64,000 bases of DNA, taken from the NCBI RefSeq assembly GCF_904846235.1, contig NZ_CAJGZN010000008.1:1-64000 (forward strand), read 5' to 3'. The stretch comes from Psychrobacter immobilis (GTDB lineage: Bacteria > Pseudomonadota > Gammaproteobacteria > Pseudomonadales > Moraxellaceae). The translations under genes and the position numbers were made by a program. Shown piece after piece: positions 44,710-55,445 of the stretch (position 1 is the stretch's first letter; each line of letters opens with the position of its first letter). Below the pieces are notes generated by a model that saw only the letters and a list, made by a program, of their open reading frames with translations, was not told the origin of the DNA and did not search any database.

Positions 44710-47700
44710 ATGACAGACATTAGCGATCCAACCAATACCATTGACTTGTCTACACAACCGAATTTATTTGATGAATATTCAGATGAGCTGCCTTGTTTGT
44801 CTGCTATACCTGAACGTAAAGCCGATGTCATACCAGCAGTCGATGTTGACCTAACGGGCAAGCACCTAATTGAAGCCTCAGCGGGCACGGGTAAGACTTG
44901 GACGTTGACCGGTATTGTACTACGCCTACTGATCGAAGCGCGACGTGCGCCAGAGCAGATCATTGCCACAACCTTTACTCGAGCTGCCGCTGCCGAAATG
45001 CGTCAGCGTATTCATGATCGTTTGGTGGATTTTTATCAGCTATTACAATGGGTCAATAGCCTAAGTGCTGATACTGGCAATAAAGAGCGTTTGTATCCCA
45101 ACATACTACAGGTTATGCCTGAGAGTAATAAAGACGCACAAGTAGGCAGTAGTTCAGATGTAGATGCAAACGCTGAGACAGGCATTGATGATTTAAATCA
45201 AGACCTTGCTGCTGATAAGCAAGTGGCGGCTGAGAAACGTAAACAAGCAAAAAAAGACCGTGAAGATTGGCTGGTTAATCAGGCCAAATATGTGCGCTTA
45301 GACGGTATTATGCAAGATCCTATCAACCTGCATCTCGTCGGTTATTTGCTAGATCATGTGTACAGTTACCCAATGGCTGAAGCTATCAGACGTACCGCAC
45401 TGGTACTCACTACATTGGATAAGCTGTTTGTAGGTACGCTCGATAGTTTGGCGCAAAAATGGTTGACGGAGTACAGTAGCGAGACTGGTCACCAGCAGGG
45501 CATGGGGATTATTGAAGACAGCAGTATTGAACAGGTGACTGACAGTATTATCCATGATGAGCTGCGTCAGTTTCAGAGCCGATTATATTATGAGCAGCCT
45601 AAACTTTACGCGCTAATGGATCAGCAAGATAAGCTGACTGCAGTTGGCGATCATAAGAAATATGTGACGCGCTCACTCAACTTTATCTCTGCACCGATTG
45701 ATGAGATAAGGCATGAGAAAAGCTTTGATTTTGATGCATACGAAAAGCTAATCAATGAGTTTTCTCAGTTAGATTTAGCTGATATCCAGCCTTATTTGAA
45801 TCCTGACTATAGAAAGTCTCAAGGGTTTCGTGGTGGTTCTAATTTAACCAAACAGTTTGATGCCCTTATTGAAGTGCATCAAAAGATATCAGAGTATCAG
45901 CTGACATTTAATAGCTATTTAAATGAGAGCGAAAACAAGATTCTGACATCATTGCAGGATTCTAGATATCCCGATGAAGATGGCAAAATCAAGAACTTTA
46001 ATAAGAATAAAGAAAAAGAGCATCAGACGCTTTTTGAGTTAGAAACCATTAGTAAGTTAATGGCCCTCTTAGACATGCTTGATAGTTTAAATCAGCATAT
46101 ATTGTTGGTATTGGCCAATCTTAACCGTCATATTGTGCTGGCTGTGCGTAATAGACTGCCAGTAATTTTGGAAGAGCGTGGCGAGACGACTTTTAGCTTG
46201 CAGATGGTACGCTTAAACCAAGCATTAACTGGTCGTCAAGGGGATAAGCTGGCGCGTTATATTCGTCATCACTACCCAGTGGCATTGATTGATGAGTCGC
46301 AAGATATCAATGGCGAGCAAGCCATTATGATTGAAAGCATCTATTTGCCAAAGAATAAGCGTAAACAGTTGGACAGTGACAAGCAGGCAACCACTAAGAA
46401 AGCCAATCATGAGTTTCTGCTATTGGTTGGTGATCCCAAACAGGCTATTTATGGGTTTCGCGGTGGCGATGTGGCCAACTATAATTATATGAAAGCCCAG
46501 TTTGACAAGAGTACGCTTTGGACACTAGATATCAATCGCCGTTCTAATGCGGGTGTGATTAACGCATTGAACTGCTGGTTTGGTATGGCTGATGCCACAA
46601 CTGCTGAGAATAAGCTGTCGCAACTAGGAACCGGTATTCATTACCAACATATCAAAGCGGCAAAACCAGAATATGAGCTGTCTTGGTTTAATGAGTCAAA
46701 TAGTCTGGATGATGTGCTGGTGACAGAGGTGCTTTCTGCTCAGCCAGTGAGCTTATTGCACCTGCCTTATGATAAGGACAAAGAGTTTGATTATGATGAG
46801 CATGAAATAACAGCTCGCCATATAGCCACTTTGCTTAATAGTGGTCAGACACTTAAAGGTAAGCCGATTCAGCCGAGTGATATTGGGGTGCTAGCACGTG
46901 CCAAAAAAGATCTGAAAAGAGTCGAAGACGAGCTAGTAAAACTCAATGTGCCGACCTTGACCACCAGTGATGTCAGCATATTTGAGACTATCATGGCAGA
47001 AGATGTAGCGGCGCTACTGAGTGCTATGCTATATCCGTATCGTCATGACATGATTAATCGGGTATTGACCAGCCATCTATATGGACTAAGTATCAAAAAC
47101 ATTAAAGCCATGATGACGGATCATGAGTCAGGAATTACCGAGGGTAGTAGTAAGCCAAGCGCCCATGCAAACAGTTCTAATTTGAAAGACTTCTCAACTA
47201 ATGAAGCTACTGATACTAAAAAAAGCTATCAAGACTTTATTACCTATCTAAAAGAAGGTGCCCAGCGTTGGCAGCACTTTGGCATATTATCGGCGCTACA
47301 TTATTTATTAGATAAAAGTCCCGTGCAGCCGCAAGGCGTTTGGCAGGCCCTAGCTGCTCATCCAGAAGGTGACCGTCATATCATGGACTTGCGTCATGTG
47401 ATGGACATCTTGGCGCAGTATGGTCTAGGTATGGGTGAGTATGAGTTGCTGGCGTGGTTCAGGCAGCAGATAGATAAAGCGCCTAATAGTGATTGGGCTA
47501 AGCAATATCCGCTACCGACAGAGTCTGGCGTGCAACTGATGACCATTCATAAGTCAAAAGGGCTTGAATTCCCTATTGTCTATGTATTGGGAATGGGTGA
47601 TGCCAGTAGGAAGTCTGGTAATAAAGAAGACTATGGGCTGTATTTATACAACGCGCAACAAGCGCCCTCAGCGCTAGTGCGGCAGCCGATAGACAGTCAA

Positions 47701-49236
47701 TCGACGGGAAATCAGCGCCGCTTCTCACCACTGCAAGGCTCTGCCACGGTTGAGGATTACTATACTGATATCGAAACACAAGAAGGTTTTGATGAGATAA
47801 GGCGGCTTGGTTATGTGGCATTTACTCGGGCCAGTGAGCAGCTTTATGTGGTGCTGCGAGATCCGAGTAACAAGACAGGGTTTGAGCTAAAGCCAGTGTT
47901 CTATTGGTTTGAATCGCCAGAAGCAAAGTTTGAGCTACCAGATAGGCTCAAAGGTACCATAGGCATGCTCAGAGGGCATAAGGTTAATGAGTTCTATGAC
48001 AATAATTACGCAAGCAATGGTGCTAGCTCAGCAGGTATAAATGACAATGTTCAGATGACTGCTACCAAATCAAGTGTTCATAAGCCTACAACAGAGGCTA
48101 TTGAGTACGCGCCCTTTGCTGAGGTGATGAAAACCAATTATTTTTATGGTTGGGCAAAGACCAGCTTTACCGCTTTGGCACGTCAGCTAGATGAATCTAC
48201 ACAAGCAATGGCGATAGTGGATGAGCGTATTGATGATGCGATAGACATCGATATGACAGAGTCTTCTGTTTCAGACCTCTCTTTACTTAATAACAACGAG
48301 TCTCTCGAACAAGACAGTGAACTAAGCCTCAAGGTAGAAGATGATATCCGCTTTACCTTTGTAAAGGGTGCCAATGCCGGTACGTTTTTGCATGAGATAT
48401 TTGAACAAATAGATTTCACTAATAAAGCCCAGTGGCATCAGGTTATTGATAGAGCGATTAATAGCTATCAGTTACCGCTGATATATAGTAGTGCTGAACA
48501 GCAGAGCCGCAGATCACAAGGAAGGAAGAAAGGAATCAACGGTGTCATTGATTTCGATTCAATAGATACAACCAAGCATGAGGCATTAATCAATTGGATT
48601 GAAGAAGTGTTGCATGCGCCACTGTTGGCTTCCAATCAACCCTTGATTGCTCTTGATAAAGGTAAGCGATTTGCCGAGTTAGAGTTCAACATGGGATTGT
48701 CAGAGAATTTCAAAGCACAGGATATTAGTCAACTTTTTCAACGGTATTTACCTGACGAGACAGATAAACACGTTACTCTAGTGCCACAAAATAAAGCACA
48801 TCTATATCGTTATTTGCGTGGTGAGATTGACTTGGTGTATGAGCATGCTGGCAAGTATTATGTGGTCGATTATAAGAGTAACTTTCTAGGAAATAGCCTA
48901 AGCGATTACAATGAAGATACGCTCAAGAAAGCAATGTCCAAGGCGGGGTACTGGCTACAAGCAGCAATCTATCAAGTAGCATTGCATCGGTTCCTTGCTA
49001 TGAGGATCAGTGATTATACGGGTAACGAAGATAAATATTTAGGCGCTGTAGAGTACGTATTTTTACGCGGTGTGTATGACCCGAATGCTCAGGCAGCTAC
49101 TATGCCTACATCGCAAGATGTGGTTCAGTCTAATCACGATAACTTGAGCAGTAATAGTTGCTATGGACTGGTTACTTGGGATATTCCCATTGCATTCATT
49201 AAAGGTCTAGATGCCTTGTTTGGCCTGCCTGATTAA
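44710..49236 (+). CDS. recB: RecBCD helicase-nuclease subunit RecB
   Basis: 1508 residues (E. coli 1180). The UvrD-like 3'-5' helicase has Walker A EASAGTGKTWTLTG (about 57-70), QLMTIHKSKGLEFPIVYVLG (about 940) and FTRASEQLYVVLR (about 1040). The C-terminal nuclease has RGEIDLVYEHAGKYYVVDYKSN (about 1375-1396), with the Asp and Lys of the RecB nuclease motif. With RecC and RecD it resects double-strand breaks and degrades phage DNA. The extra length comes from polar insertions, e.g. near 140-170 and 1160-1230. The recC-recB gap contains the MITE. Confidence 0.95.
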   Translation: MTDISDPTNTIDLSTQPNLFDEYSDELPCLSAIPERKADVIPAVDVDLTGKHLIEASAGTGKTWTLTGIVLRLLIEARRAPEQIIATTFTRAAAAEMRQRIHDRLVDFYQLLQWVNSLSADTGNKERLYPNILQVMPESNKDAQVGSSSDVDANAETGIDDLNQDLAADKQVAAEKRKQAKKDREDWLVNQAKYVRLDGIMQDPINLHLVGYLLDHVYSYPMAEAIRRTALVLTTLDKLFVGTLDSLAQKWLTEYSSETGHQQGMGIIEDSSIEQVTDSIIHDELRQFQSRLYYEQPKLYALMDQQDKLTAVGDHKKYVTRSLNFISAPIDEIRHEKSFDFDAYEKLINEFSQLDLADIQPYLNPDYRKSQGFRGGSNLTKQFDALIEVHQKISEYQLTFNSYLNESENKILTSLQDSRYPDEDGKIKNFNKNKEKEHQTLFELETISKLMALLDMLDSLNQHILLVLANLNRHIVLAVRNRLPVILEERGETTFSLQMVRLNQALTGRQGDKLARYIRHHYPVALIDESQDINGEQAIMIESIYLPKNKRKQLDSDKQATTKKANHEFLLLVGDPKQAIYGFRGGDVANYNYMKAQFDKSTLWTLDINRRSNAGVINALNCWFGMADATTAENKLSQLGTGIHYQHIKAAKPEYELSWFNESNSLDDVLVTEVLSAQPVSLLHLPYDKDKEFDYDEHEITARHIATLLNSGQTLKGKPIQPSDIGVLARAKKDLKRVEDELVKLNVPTLTTSDVSIFETIMAEDVAALLSAMLYPYRHDMINRVLTSHLYGLSIKNIKAMMTDHESGITEGSSKPSAHANSSNLKDFSTNEATDTKKSYQDFITYLKEGAQRWQHFGILSALHYLLDKSPVQPQGVWQALAAHPEGDRHIMDLRHVMDILAQYGLGMGEYELLAWFRQQIDKAPNSDWAKQYPLPTESGVQLMTIHKSKGLEFPIVYVLGMGDASRKSGNKEDYGLYLYNAQQAPSALVRQPIDSQSTGNQRRFSPLQGSATVEDYYTDIETQEGFDEIRRLGYVAFTRASEQLYVVLRDPSNKTGFELKPVFYWFESPEAKFELPDRLKGTIGMLRGHKVNEFYDNNYASNGASSAGINDNVQMTATKSSVHKPTTEAIEYAPFAEVMKTNYFYGWAKTSFTALARQLDESTQAMAIVDERIDDAIDIDMTESSVSDLSLLNNNESLEQDSELSLKVEDDIRFTFVKGANAGTFLHEIFEQIDFTNKAQWHQVIDRAINSYQLPLIYSSAEQQSRRSQGRKKGINGVIDFDSIDTTKHEALINWIEEVLHAPLLASNQPLIALDKGKRFAELEFNMGLSENFKAQDISQLFQRYLPDETDKHVTLVPQNKAHLYRYLRGEIDLVYEHAGKYYVVDYKSNFLGNSLSDYNEDTLKKAMSKAGYWLQAAIYQVALHRFLAMRISDYTGNEDKYLGAVEYVFLRGVYDPNAQAATMPTSQDVVQSNHDNLSSNSCYGLVTWDIPIAFIKGLDALFGLPD

Positions 49237-49310
49237 TAAACCTTATATAGCAATTAGATAGATAAAAATTGTTATAGCAGTTAATCAGATTAAAAAGAGA
49301 TAAATATACG

Positions 49311-51533
49311 ATGAGTAATGATAACAATAAGAGCAAGTCAGCCATTAGCTTACAAGAGAGCTGGGCTAGTAACATCAGCGATTATATCTTGTTGCGTCGT
49401 CAGCAAACACATGTAGCATATGACGCGGTAGATGCAAAGACAAACGATAAAAACAGAAGAATCGATAAGTCAAAAGATAGCGATTTATTTACGGCTCTAT
49501 TCGTTATTTTAGCGGCTCATTTGGAAGAAGGGCATACTGTATTAACCATTAATGCAGCCGATCATGAAGCTCCCATGCAAGGGCAAATTAATGGGGAAGT
49601 GGTCACGTTATACGCATGGCAGCAGCAATTATTGGGGATACTGGCAACACCAATTTTTGCGCTGATTGATACTCAGATGAAAACGCAACTAGACACGCAA
49701 CCAAACACGCAACTAGACGATGATACTACAACGGAGACATCGCTATTTGTATTACTGGACACTTTGTTTGGTCAGCGAGATTACCTGTGGGCGCAGCTAG
49801 CACTTAGTAATCATGAAAAAGAGACGTTGATCAAACGTTTTGATGCGATAACTACGTTATATCAGCGCTTGAAAAATAGCGACTTAAATACTTTCGTCCA
49901 TTCAATCCATGAGCATGCTTTATTTGCTAATATTAATGCGAACACTGATTGTAATAACTATCAAAATAGCCTAAGCAAAGATAATCAACCAATTATTTAT
50001 AACATCGCTAAGAATAAAGAAACCCAAGGTTCGAAAATCACATTTTGGCTACACCGCACATGGCAAGCAGAATTTAACTTAGCACAGCATATCAATCATA
50101 TTTTGAATCAGCAGATAGTGCCTTTAGACATTACCATGCCTGAGAACTTAAATGACCAACAGATAGCTGCTATCAATGTGGCGAACAATAATGCATTTAG
50201 TATCATTACTGGTGGCCCAGGGACAGGTAAAACCTACACTGTAGCTCAATTGGTTATCGCGTTACAACAGGCGACAGAGAGTAGGGGGGATGAGTCTGAA
50301 CATATTAGGTTTAGCACAGACAGTGCTAGTCTAGCATTAGCAGCGCCAACGGGTAAGGCGGCCCAACGTATGCAGGAGTCTCTACAGGCGGCTTTAGACG
50401 ACGCAAATGTAGAGCTACAGTTGCAAGAGGCAAAAACCATCCATCGTCTGCTAGGTATCGGTCGAACGGGTAGACCGCGCTACGATGCCAACAACCCACT
50501 CGGTGAAGATATTATCATCGTTGATGAAGCATCTATGCTCGGAGTTGAGTTAGCCAATTATCTTGTGAGCGCAGTAAAGCCAGGTGCTAGGCTAATACTA
50601 TTAGGCGATGCTAATCAGTTAGCAGCCGTCGATGCAGGAGCAGTATTGGCTGATCTCTGTCGCATTCCGCTACTGCAACCCATACATGCAGAACTAACCG
50701 AGAGCCGCCGATTTAGCGCCGACTCAGGTATCGGTAAACTGGCCACTCAAATTAATAAAGCAGAGACAAATCTTCAAGCTATTTGGCAATTACTAAGGCA
50801 AGACGCTGCCTTAAGTTTTCAATATGTTAACATGTTACAAGCAGAGTCCATATCAAATAACAAGATAAAAAATAGCCTAAGCAAAGAAAAAATTATTTCA
50901 AAAATCTCCAATAATTACCAATCATACATAAGTAAAATTAGAAATTTGCTAAAGGATCCAATAGAAAAATCCGTGCCAGAATCAGTTAAAAATACTACCA
51001 CTTCGTTAATGGAAGTATTTAATCAATTTAGAATCCTCACTGCTGGCCACAATGGTGAGTGGGGCGACCACTATATCAATAACTACCTTACTCAATGGCA
51101 TCTTGCTGAGCTAAAGTTACCGTTGGGTCAAAACACATGGTTCCATGGACGTCCTGTTATGGTGCTACAAAATAACTATGAGCTTGGGCTATTTAATGGG
51201 GATATTGGTTTCTGCTTACAAACATCAGATGAAAGGAGCCAATTAGAGGTATTCTTTGAAAATAAGACACAAGGGATAGCTGTTAATTTGCTAAATGAAG
51301 AGGTGATAGCCACGGCATATGCAATGACCATTCATAAGTCACAAGGGTCTGAGTTTGATCATGTGGCCATTACTTTCGATAATAGTCATGCAAGATTGCT
51401 GAGCAAAGAGCTTATCTATACAGCAGTGACTCGTGCTAAGAAGCAGGTAACGGTATATAGTACCAAGCACGCCTTAGAAAAAGCGGTTCAAACACCAACT
51501 GAGCGGCATACAGGTTTGGCATTACAGTTTTAA
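49311..51533 (+). CDS. recD: RecBCD helicase subunit RecD
   Basis: 740 residues. Superfamily 1B 5'-3' helicase: Walker A SIITGGPGTGKTYTVAQLV (about 297-315), APTGKAAQRMQESL, DE-box IIIVDEASMLG, and the C-terminal MTIHKSQGSEFDHVAITF and YTAVTRAKKQV. The N-terminal domain binding RecB is poorly conserved, and a low-complexity TQLDTQPNTQ repeat sits near 125-135. It lies 74 bases after recB and completes the RecBCD operon. Confidence 0.95.
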   Translation: MSNDNNKSKSAISLQESWASNISDYILLRRQQTHVAYDAVDAKTNDKNRRIDKSKDSDLFTALFVILAAHLEEGHTVLTINAADHEAPMQGQINGEVVTLYAWQQQLLGILATPIFALIDTQMKTQLDTQPNTQLDDDTTTETSLFVLLDTLFGQRDYLWAQLALSNHEKETLIKRFDAITTLYQRLKNSDLNTFVHSIHEHALFANINANTDCNNYQNSLSKDNQPIIYNIAKNKETQGSKITFWLHRTWQAEFNLAQHINHILNQQIVPLDITMPENLNDQQIAAINVANNNAFSIITGGPGTGKTYTVAQLVIALQQATESRGDESEHIRFSTDSASLALAAPTGKAAQRMQESLQAALDDANVELQLQEAKTIHRLLGIGRTGRPRYDANNPLGEDIIIVDEASMLGVELANYLVSAVKPGARLILLGDANQLAAVDAGAVLADLCRIPLLQPIHAELTESRRFSADSGIGKLATQINKAETNLQAIWQLLRQDAALSFQYVNMLQAESISNNKIKNSLSKEKIISKISNNYQSYISKIRNLLKDPIEKSVPESVKNTTTSLMEVFNQFRILTAGHNGEWGDHYINNYLTQWHLAELKLPLGQNTWFHGRPVMVLQNNYELGLFNGDIGFCLQTSDERSQLEVFFENKTQGIAVNLLNEEVIATAYAMTIHKSQGSEFDHVAITFDNSHARLLSKELIYTAVTRAKKQVTVYSTKHALEKAVQTPTERHTGLALQF

Positions 51534-51562
51534 CGATTCATTCAAGTTGTTGTCCGCGCAAT

Positions 51563-51592
51563 AAAAAAGCATCCAATTTGGATGCTTTTTTA
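51563..51592. terminator. Bidirectional terminator between recD and hpt
   Basis: AAAAAAGCATCC / GGATGCTTTTTT form a stem with a short AATTT loop. A-run and T-run allow termination from both converging genes. Confidence 0.85.
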
Positions 51593-51625
51593 GGATTTAA
51601 CTATTTTAATCAATTAAGTTTAGAA

Positions 51626-52189
51626 TTAAACTTTGTCTTCTTTGATTGCATAGATACCTGGCAGGTGACGCAAGTAACCATGGAAATCCATACCACAACC
51701 GTAAACATAACGATCTGCAACATCAATACCCACAAAATCTACGTCAAAATCTGCAACTTTGCGATCATGTTGCTTGTTAAGCAAGACACAAGACTCAAGT
51801 GATAGAGGCTTTTCTTTACTTAATTCTTCAACAACTGCTTTTAGAGTAATACCTTCGTCAAAGATGTCGTCGATTAACAATACGTGCTCACCTTCGATAC
51901 TAACATCAGGCTTGAATTTCCAATCAAGCTCATTAGTACCTTCGTTATCACGATAACGAGTCGCATGGATATAATGCATGCGATGGTAGAACGTAAGGTG
52001 TGTCAATAGTTGACCAGCTGGAATCAAGCCGCCGTTCATCACGACCATAACAATTGGGTTTAGACCAGCATAATGTAGATTGAGCTGAGCGGCCAAACGC
52101 TCATAAGCAGCAGCTACTTCGATACTGCTGATAAGGCACTCTGAGTTGCGTAAGGTTTTTTCAATTTCTTGGTTACTGATTTGGGTCAT
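51626..52189 (-). CDS. hpt: Hypoxanthine phosphoribosyltransferase
   Basis: 187 residues, normal length. The PRPP-binding loop VLLIDDIFDEGITL (103-116) and the upstream VMVVMNGGLIPAGQLL are typical, with a C-terminal FVGIDVADRYVYGCGMD matching the hpt/gpt purine-binding loop. It converts hypoxanthine (and guanine) with PRPP to IMP/GMP in purine salvage. Single gene, minus strand, convergent with recD. Confidence 0.9.
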   Translation of the reverse strand: MTQISNQEIEKTLRNSECLISSIEVAAAYERLAAQLNLHYAGLNPIVMVVMNGGLIPAGQLLTHLTFYHRMHYIHATRYRDNEGTNELDWKFKPDVSIEGEHVLLIDDIFDEGITLKAVVEELSKEKPLSLESCVLLNKQHDRKVADFDVDFVGIDVADRYVYGCGMDFHGYLRHLPGIYAIKEDKV

Positions 52190-52291
52190 CGGGTGCGCCT
52201 TTGGTAAAAAGTGCCGCTTATTTTAGCAAATTTTAGTGAATTTGCCCAACGTCATATGACTTTTGGGACAAAATTAATCCAACTTTTGGGG

Positions 52292-52960
52292 TTATTCTGG
52301 CTTTTCTATAATAAATGGACGGTAATAATTGGCCAATCTATTCAATGAGTCATTTGGTAGGTCAGGTAATAGCTTATTAAGTGCCATACTCATGCCTTTA
52401 TCAATTGCCGATTTGGCAACTGGAACTGACTTACGTTTGATCATGCCTAGCTTTAATGTCTCGGCATAATGACTGATGAAGTGGGTTAACGTTTCTTCGT
52501 TCATGGTTTCGAGTGCCGTTTTAAATTTGGCTCTATCTACATGCTCAGGCGTGATAGCAGCAAACCCTTCAGTGATGGTATTGGCATCTTTTTCTGACAG
52601 TTTAAAGCCGACACGTTTAACACCTTCATTATCAATAAAGGTTGCATGATCTCTTAGAAAATGAAAACTTGGTAACACGTCTTTGTTGTTTTCTTTACCC
52701 AATAAGATATTGAGCAGAGTATCTGTCGCGCGTTCAATCGTTCCAACAATTTTACGCATAGAAGCTTGGCGCTCAGGGTTCGGAATAATCTCTACCAAAC
52801 CAACCAATAAATTATCAGTAAGATCACGCGCTGTCTGATGCGTAAGAGCATCGCGATAAGGGTAGTACTCTACATTCTCATTTGAAGCAACGACTTGTTC
52901 GGCCTCACTGATTAAAGCTTTTAGTTTATCTGAGGGTACGAATCCAAAATAATGTGCCAT
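52292..52960 (-). CDS. Conserved hypothetical protein (222 aa)
   Basis: 222 residues, all-helical, no signal peptide or membrane segment (SDKLKALISEAEQVVASNEN, FKTALETMNEETLTHFISHY, SALDKG-like repeats at the end). No family is recognised; it has the feel of a core Moraxellaceae protein. ATG 52960 is preceded by AAAGGAAG at a good distance. It lies 102 bases upstream of hpt in the same direction and may be co-transcribed. Confidence 0.6.
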   Translation of the reverse strand: MAHYFGFVPSDKLKALISEAEQVVASNENVEYYPYRDALTHQTARDLTDNLLVGLVEIIPNPERQASMRKIVGTIERATDTLLNILLGKENNKDVLPSFHFLRDHATFIDNEGVKRVGFKLSEKDANTITEGFAAITPEHVDRAKFKTALETMNEETLTHFISHYAETLKLGMIKRKSVPVAKSAIDKGMSMALNKLLPDLPNDSLNRLANYYRPFIIEKPE

Positions 52961-53262
52961 TGCACTTCCTTTATTTGTTGTTTTTTATGTCTTACTTGCG
53001 TTACATTTATCACCAAATCGGTTATTATTCAAACAAAGTTTCAGTCTCAGGCTCATCAAACCAAATGCTGATTAGTGACATGCCCTAGTTATAAGATAAA
53101 TGACTTTGTTGATTGGTAATAATTTTGCAAATTGCTAGAATTTACCTAAACGATAGATGAGCTGAGTCACTCATCGCACACTAATTTAGCATATTTTTCA
53201 TATTTTAATTCAAAAAGCTTGAACTTATAAGGCTATTGACTACTTGTCTAGGGAGAGATGAG
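52961..53262. other. Divergent intergenic region before cstA
   Basis: About 300 bases between divergent genes. The only notable item is ACATGCCCTA at 53080-53089, equal to the outer end of the MITE at 44680, perhaps a relic of another copy. No gene or clear operator is seen. Confidence 0.4.
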
Positions 53263-54945
53263 ATGAATAGTGCTATCGTACTACTATTCGCCGTTGCCGC
53301 TATGCTTTGCGGCTACGTGTTTTATTCAAAATTTATCGCCACCAAAATTTTAGCATTGGACAACAGCCGTCCTACACCCGCACATACGATGAAAGATGGG
53401 ATCGATTATGTTCCCACCAATAAGTATGTATTGTGGGGGCATCACTTCACGTCAGTGGCAGGGGCTGCACCAATTATCGGTCCTGCCATTGCGGTTATTT
53501 GGGGCTGGGTGCCTGCTATTATTTGGGTAGTGGTAGGTACTATCTTTATGGCTGGTGTACATGATATGTCTGCTATTTGGGCAAGTATGCGTAATAGAGG
53601 GCAGTCGATTGGCTCTATCGCTGGTACTGTCATGGGCACACGTGTCCGCAGCTTGATGATGGTTGTTATCTTCTTATTACTACTGATGGTCAATGCTGTA
53701 TTTGGCGTAGCTATTGCCAATATGATGATCAAGACGCCATCTGCGGTATTGCCAGTTTGGGGTGCCTTAGTGGTTGCCTTTATCATCGGGCAGTGTATCT
53801 ATCGCTACAATATGAATTTGGTCTGGGTGTCCATTATCGGGGTAACGGCCTTGTACGGGCTTATTTATCTTGGCCCTATGTTCCCGATTGTGTTACCTGA
53901 GACCGTTATGGGTTTGCCTGATAACGCGGTATGGATCTTGATTTTGTTCGCCTATGCGGCGATTGCGTCGTTGTTGCCCGTATGGATGCTGCTTCAACCT
54001 CGTGATTATATTAATGGCTTACAGTTATTTGTCGGTTTGATTCTATTGTATGCTGCTATTTTTATTGGCACGCCTAATATTGTCGCGCCAGCGGTTAACA
54101 CTGCATTACCAGCGGATACACCGTCACTTCTACCATTGTTGTTTGTGACAATTGCTTGTGGTGCTATATCAGGTTTCCATGGTTTAGTCGCCACAGGGAC
54201 TACTTCTAAGCAGATTGATAAAGAAGAAGACGTTCGTTTCGTTGGTTACTTCGGTGCATTGGGTGAAGGTATGCTAGCACTTGGGGCAATCCTTGCAGCA
54301 ACCGCAGGTTTTGCAACTCTTGGTGACTGGCAAGCGGTCTACCAAAAGTTCGGTGATGGCTCTATCGGTGCTTTCATTGACGGCGGTGCGACCATCTTGA
54401 ATGCAGGCGTTGGTATCGATATGGTGCTATCACAGACCATGCTTACGGTAATGGCTGCATTGTTTGCTGGTACGACGATGGATACTGGCGTACGTTTACA
54501 ACGTTATATTTTCCAAGAATTTGGTGAATTTTATAATTTACCCGTATTGAATAAGAGTGTCGTTGCAACGTTACTTGCTGTCGGAAGCTGTTTGTTATTA
54601 GCGTTCGGTGCTGGTGGTATCGATGGCGCGGGTGGTATGATTATTTGGCCACTATTTGGTACAACTAACCAGTTAATGGCTGCTTTAACCTTGATGATCG
54701 TTACCATTATCTTGTTACGTAAGGGCAAGCCAGTTTGGTACACCTTAGCACCACTTTCATTCTTGTTGGTTATGACTGTCTTTGCACTATTGATTCAGCT
54801 CAAAACCTTCTTTACTGATGGTAATTGGCTACTTATTATTATGGATATTATTATCTTAATCGCAACTATTTTAGTGACGTTTGAGAGTTTGTCTGTACTA
54901 CGCAAAGAGTGGTCACTACATAAAGGTAAAAGCGGTGAGGTTTAA
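53263..54945 (+). CDS. cstA: CstA family carbon-starvation/peptide or pyruvate transporter
   Basis: 560 residues from ATG 53263, preceded by AGGGAGAG; a longer frame from 53236 adds nine residues without support. It is shorter than E. coli CstA (701). It is a polytopic inner-membrane protein with many hydrophobic segments. The CstA signature is near the start: NKYVLWGHHFTSVAGAAPIIG, then a HDMSAIWASMRNRGQSIG loop, and a TTMDTGVRLQRYIFQEF segment. Family members import peptides or pyruvate under carbon starvation. It is followed by two genes in the same direction (small CC-tail protein, ArsA-type ATPase), a recurrent neighbourhood by memory. Confidence 0.9.
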   Translation: MNSAIVLLFAVAAMLCGYVFYSKFIATKILALDNSRPTPAHTMKDGIDYVPTNKYVLWGHHFTSVAGAAPIIGPAIAVIWGWVPAIIWVVVGTIFMAGVHDMSAIWASMRNRGQSIGSIAGTVMGTRVRSLMMVVIFLLLLMVNAVFGVAIANMMIKTPSAVLPVWGALVVAFIIGQCIYRYNMNLVWVSIIGVTALYGLIYLGPMFPIVLPETVMGLPDNAVWILILFAYAAIASLLPVWMLLQPRDYINGLQLFVGLILLYAAIFIGTPNIVAPAVNTALPADTPSLLPLLFVTIACGAISGFHGLVATGTTSKQIDKEEDVRFVGYFGALGEGMLALGAILAATAGFATLGDWQAVYQKFGDGSIGAFIDGGATILNAGVGIDMVLSQTMLTVMAALFAGTTMDTGVRLQRYIFQEFGEFYNLPVLNKSVVATLLAVGSCLLLAFGAGGIDGAGGMIIWPLFGTTNQLMAALTLMIVTIILLRKGKPVWYTLAPLSFLLVMTVFALLIQLKTFFTDGNWLLIIMDIIILIATILVTFESLSVLRKEWSLHKGKSGEV

Positions 54946-54976
54946 ACGTTAAACCATATTGAGTGTCTGTTTAATG

Positions 54977-55008
54977 AAAAACGCTAGCAGCAATTGCTGG
55001 CGTTTTTT
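54977..55008 (+). terminator. Terminator after cstA
   Basis: AAAAACGCTAGCAGC / GCTGGCGTTTTTT form a stem (one mismatch) with an AATT loop and T-run, 30 bases after the cstA stop. Confidence 0.8.
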
Positions 55009-55060
55009 GTATCATATAGGCATGATAGATCATAAGAATTAAGTAAAATACGAGTACATT

Positions 55061-55372
55061 ATGGAAAATGAAAACACATCAAATAATATAGAAAATGTTC
55101 AATCATTAGAGGACACTCAACCATGGTGGCAACGGTTTAAGAGTGGACTAAATGAGTTTTATCATGCGCCTTATCGTCAGACGATGGCACGCGCGGCACG
55201 TGATGAAGAAGATTTTTTTATGTTACTCATGTTTGCTGAGAGCTTGGGTATTGATAATCCCGCCAGCTTTTATACATTAGAGTTGCAACCTCTATTTTTA
55301 GAGAACTTTCATGAGTGGCATACACGTATGGGAATGGATAGATGTCCATTTGAACACGTCGGCTGCTGCTAA
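55061..55372 (+). CDS. Small 'cory-CC-star'-type protein ending in Cys-Cys
   Basis: 103 residues. The core FYHAPYRQTMARAARDEEDFF (36-56), LLMFAESLGIDNPASFYTLE and a final segment MDRCPFEHVGCC with two cysteines as the last residues. This matches what annotation calls a cory-CC-star protein, which is typically next to an ArsA-family ATPase, as here (73 bases downstream). The function is unknown. The terminal CC and the earlier Cys suggest metal binding or handing over of a ligand to the ATPase (inference). Confidence 0.8.
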   Translation: MENENTSNNIENVQSLEDTQPWWQRFKSGLNEFYHAPYRQTMARAARDEEDFFMLLMFAESLGIDNPASFYTLELQPLFLENFHEWHTRMGMDRCPFEHVGCC

Positions 55373-55445
55373 CCGTAGTGGATTGACTATATAAAAAAGT
55401 AGCTAAGCATTTATTAGATAATGAGACAAAATACGAGATAACAAT

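Noticed and set aside
44496-44969. Minus-strand 157-residue frame across the MITE and recB start
   Set aside because: It overlaps the well supported recB start and shows no protein-like conservation.
53442-54743. Minus-strand frames inside cstA
   Set aside because: Proline/alanine/isoleucine-rich shadows of a hydrophobic coding sequence.
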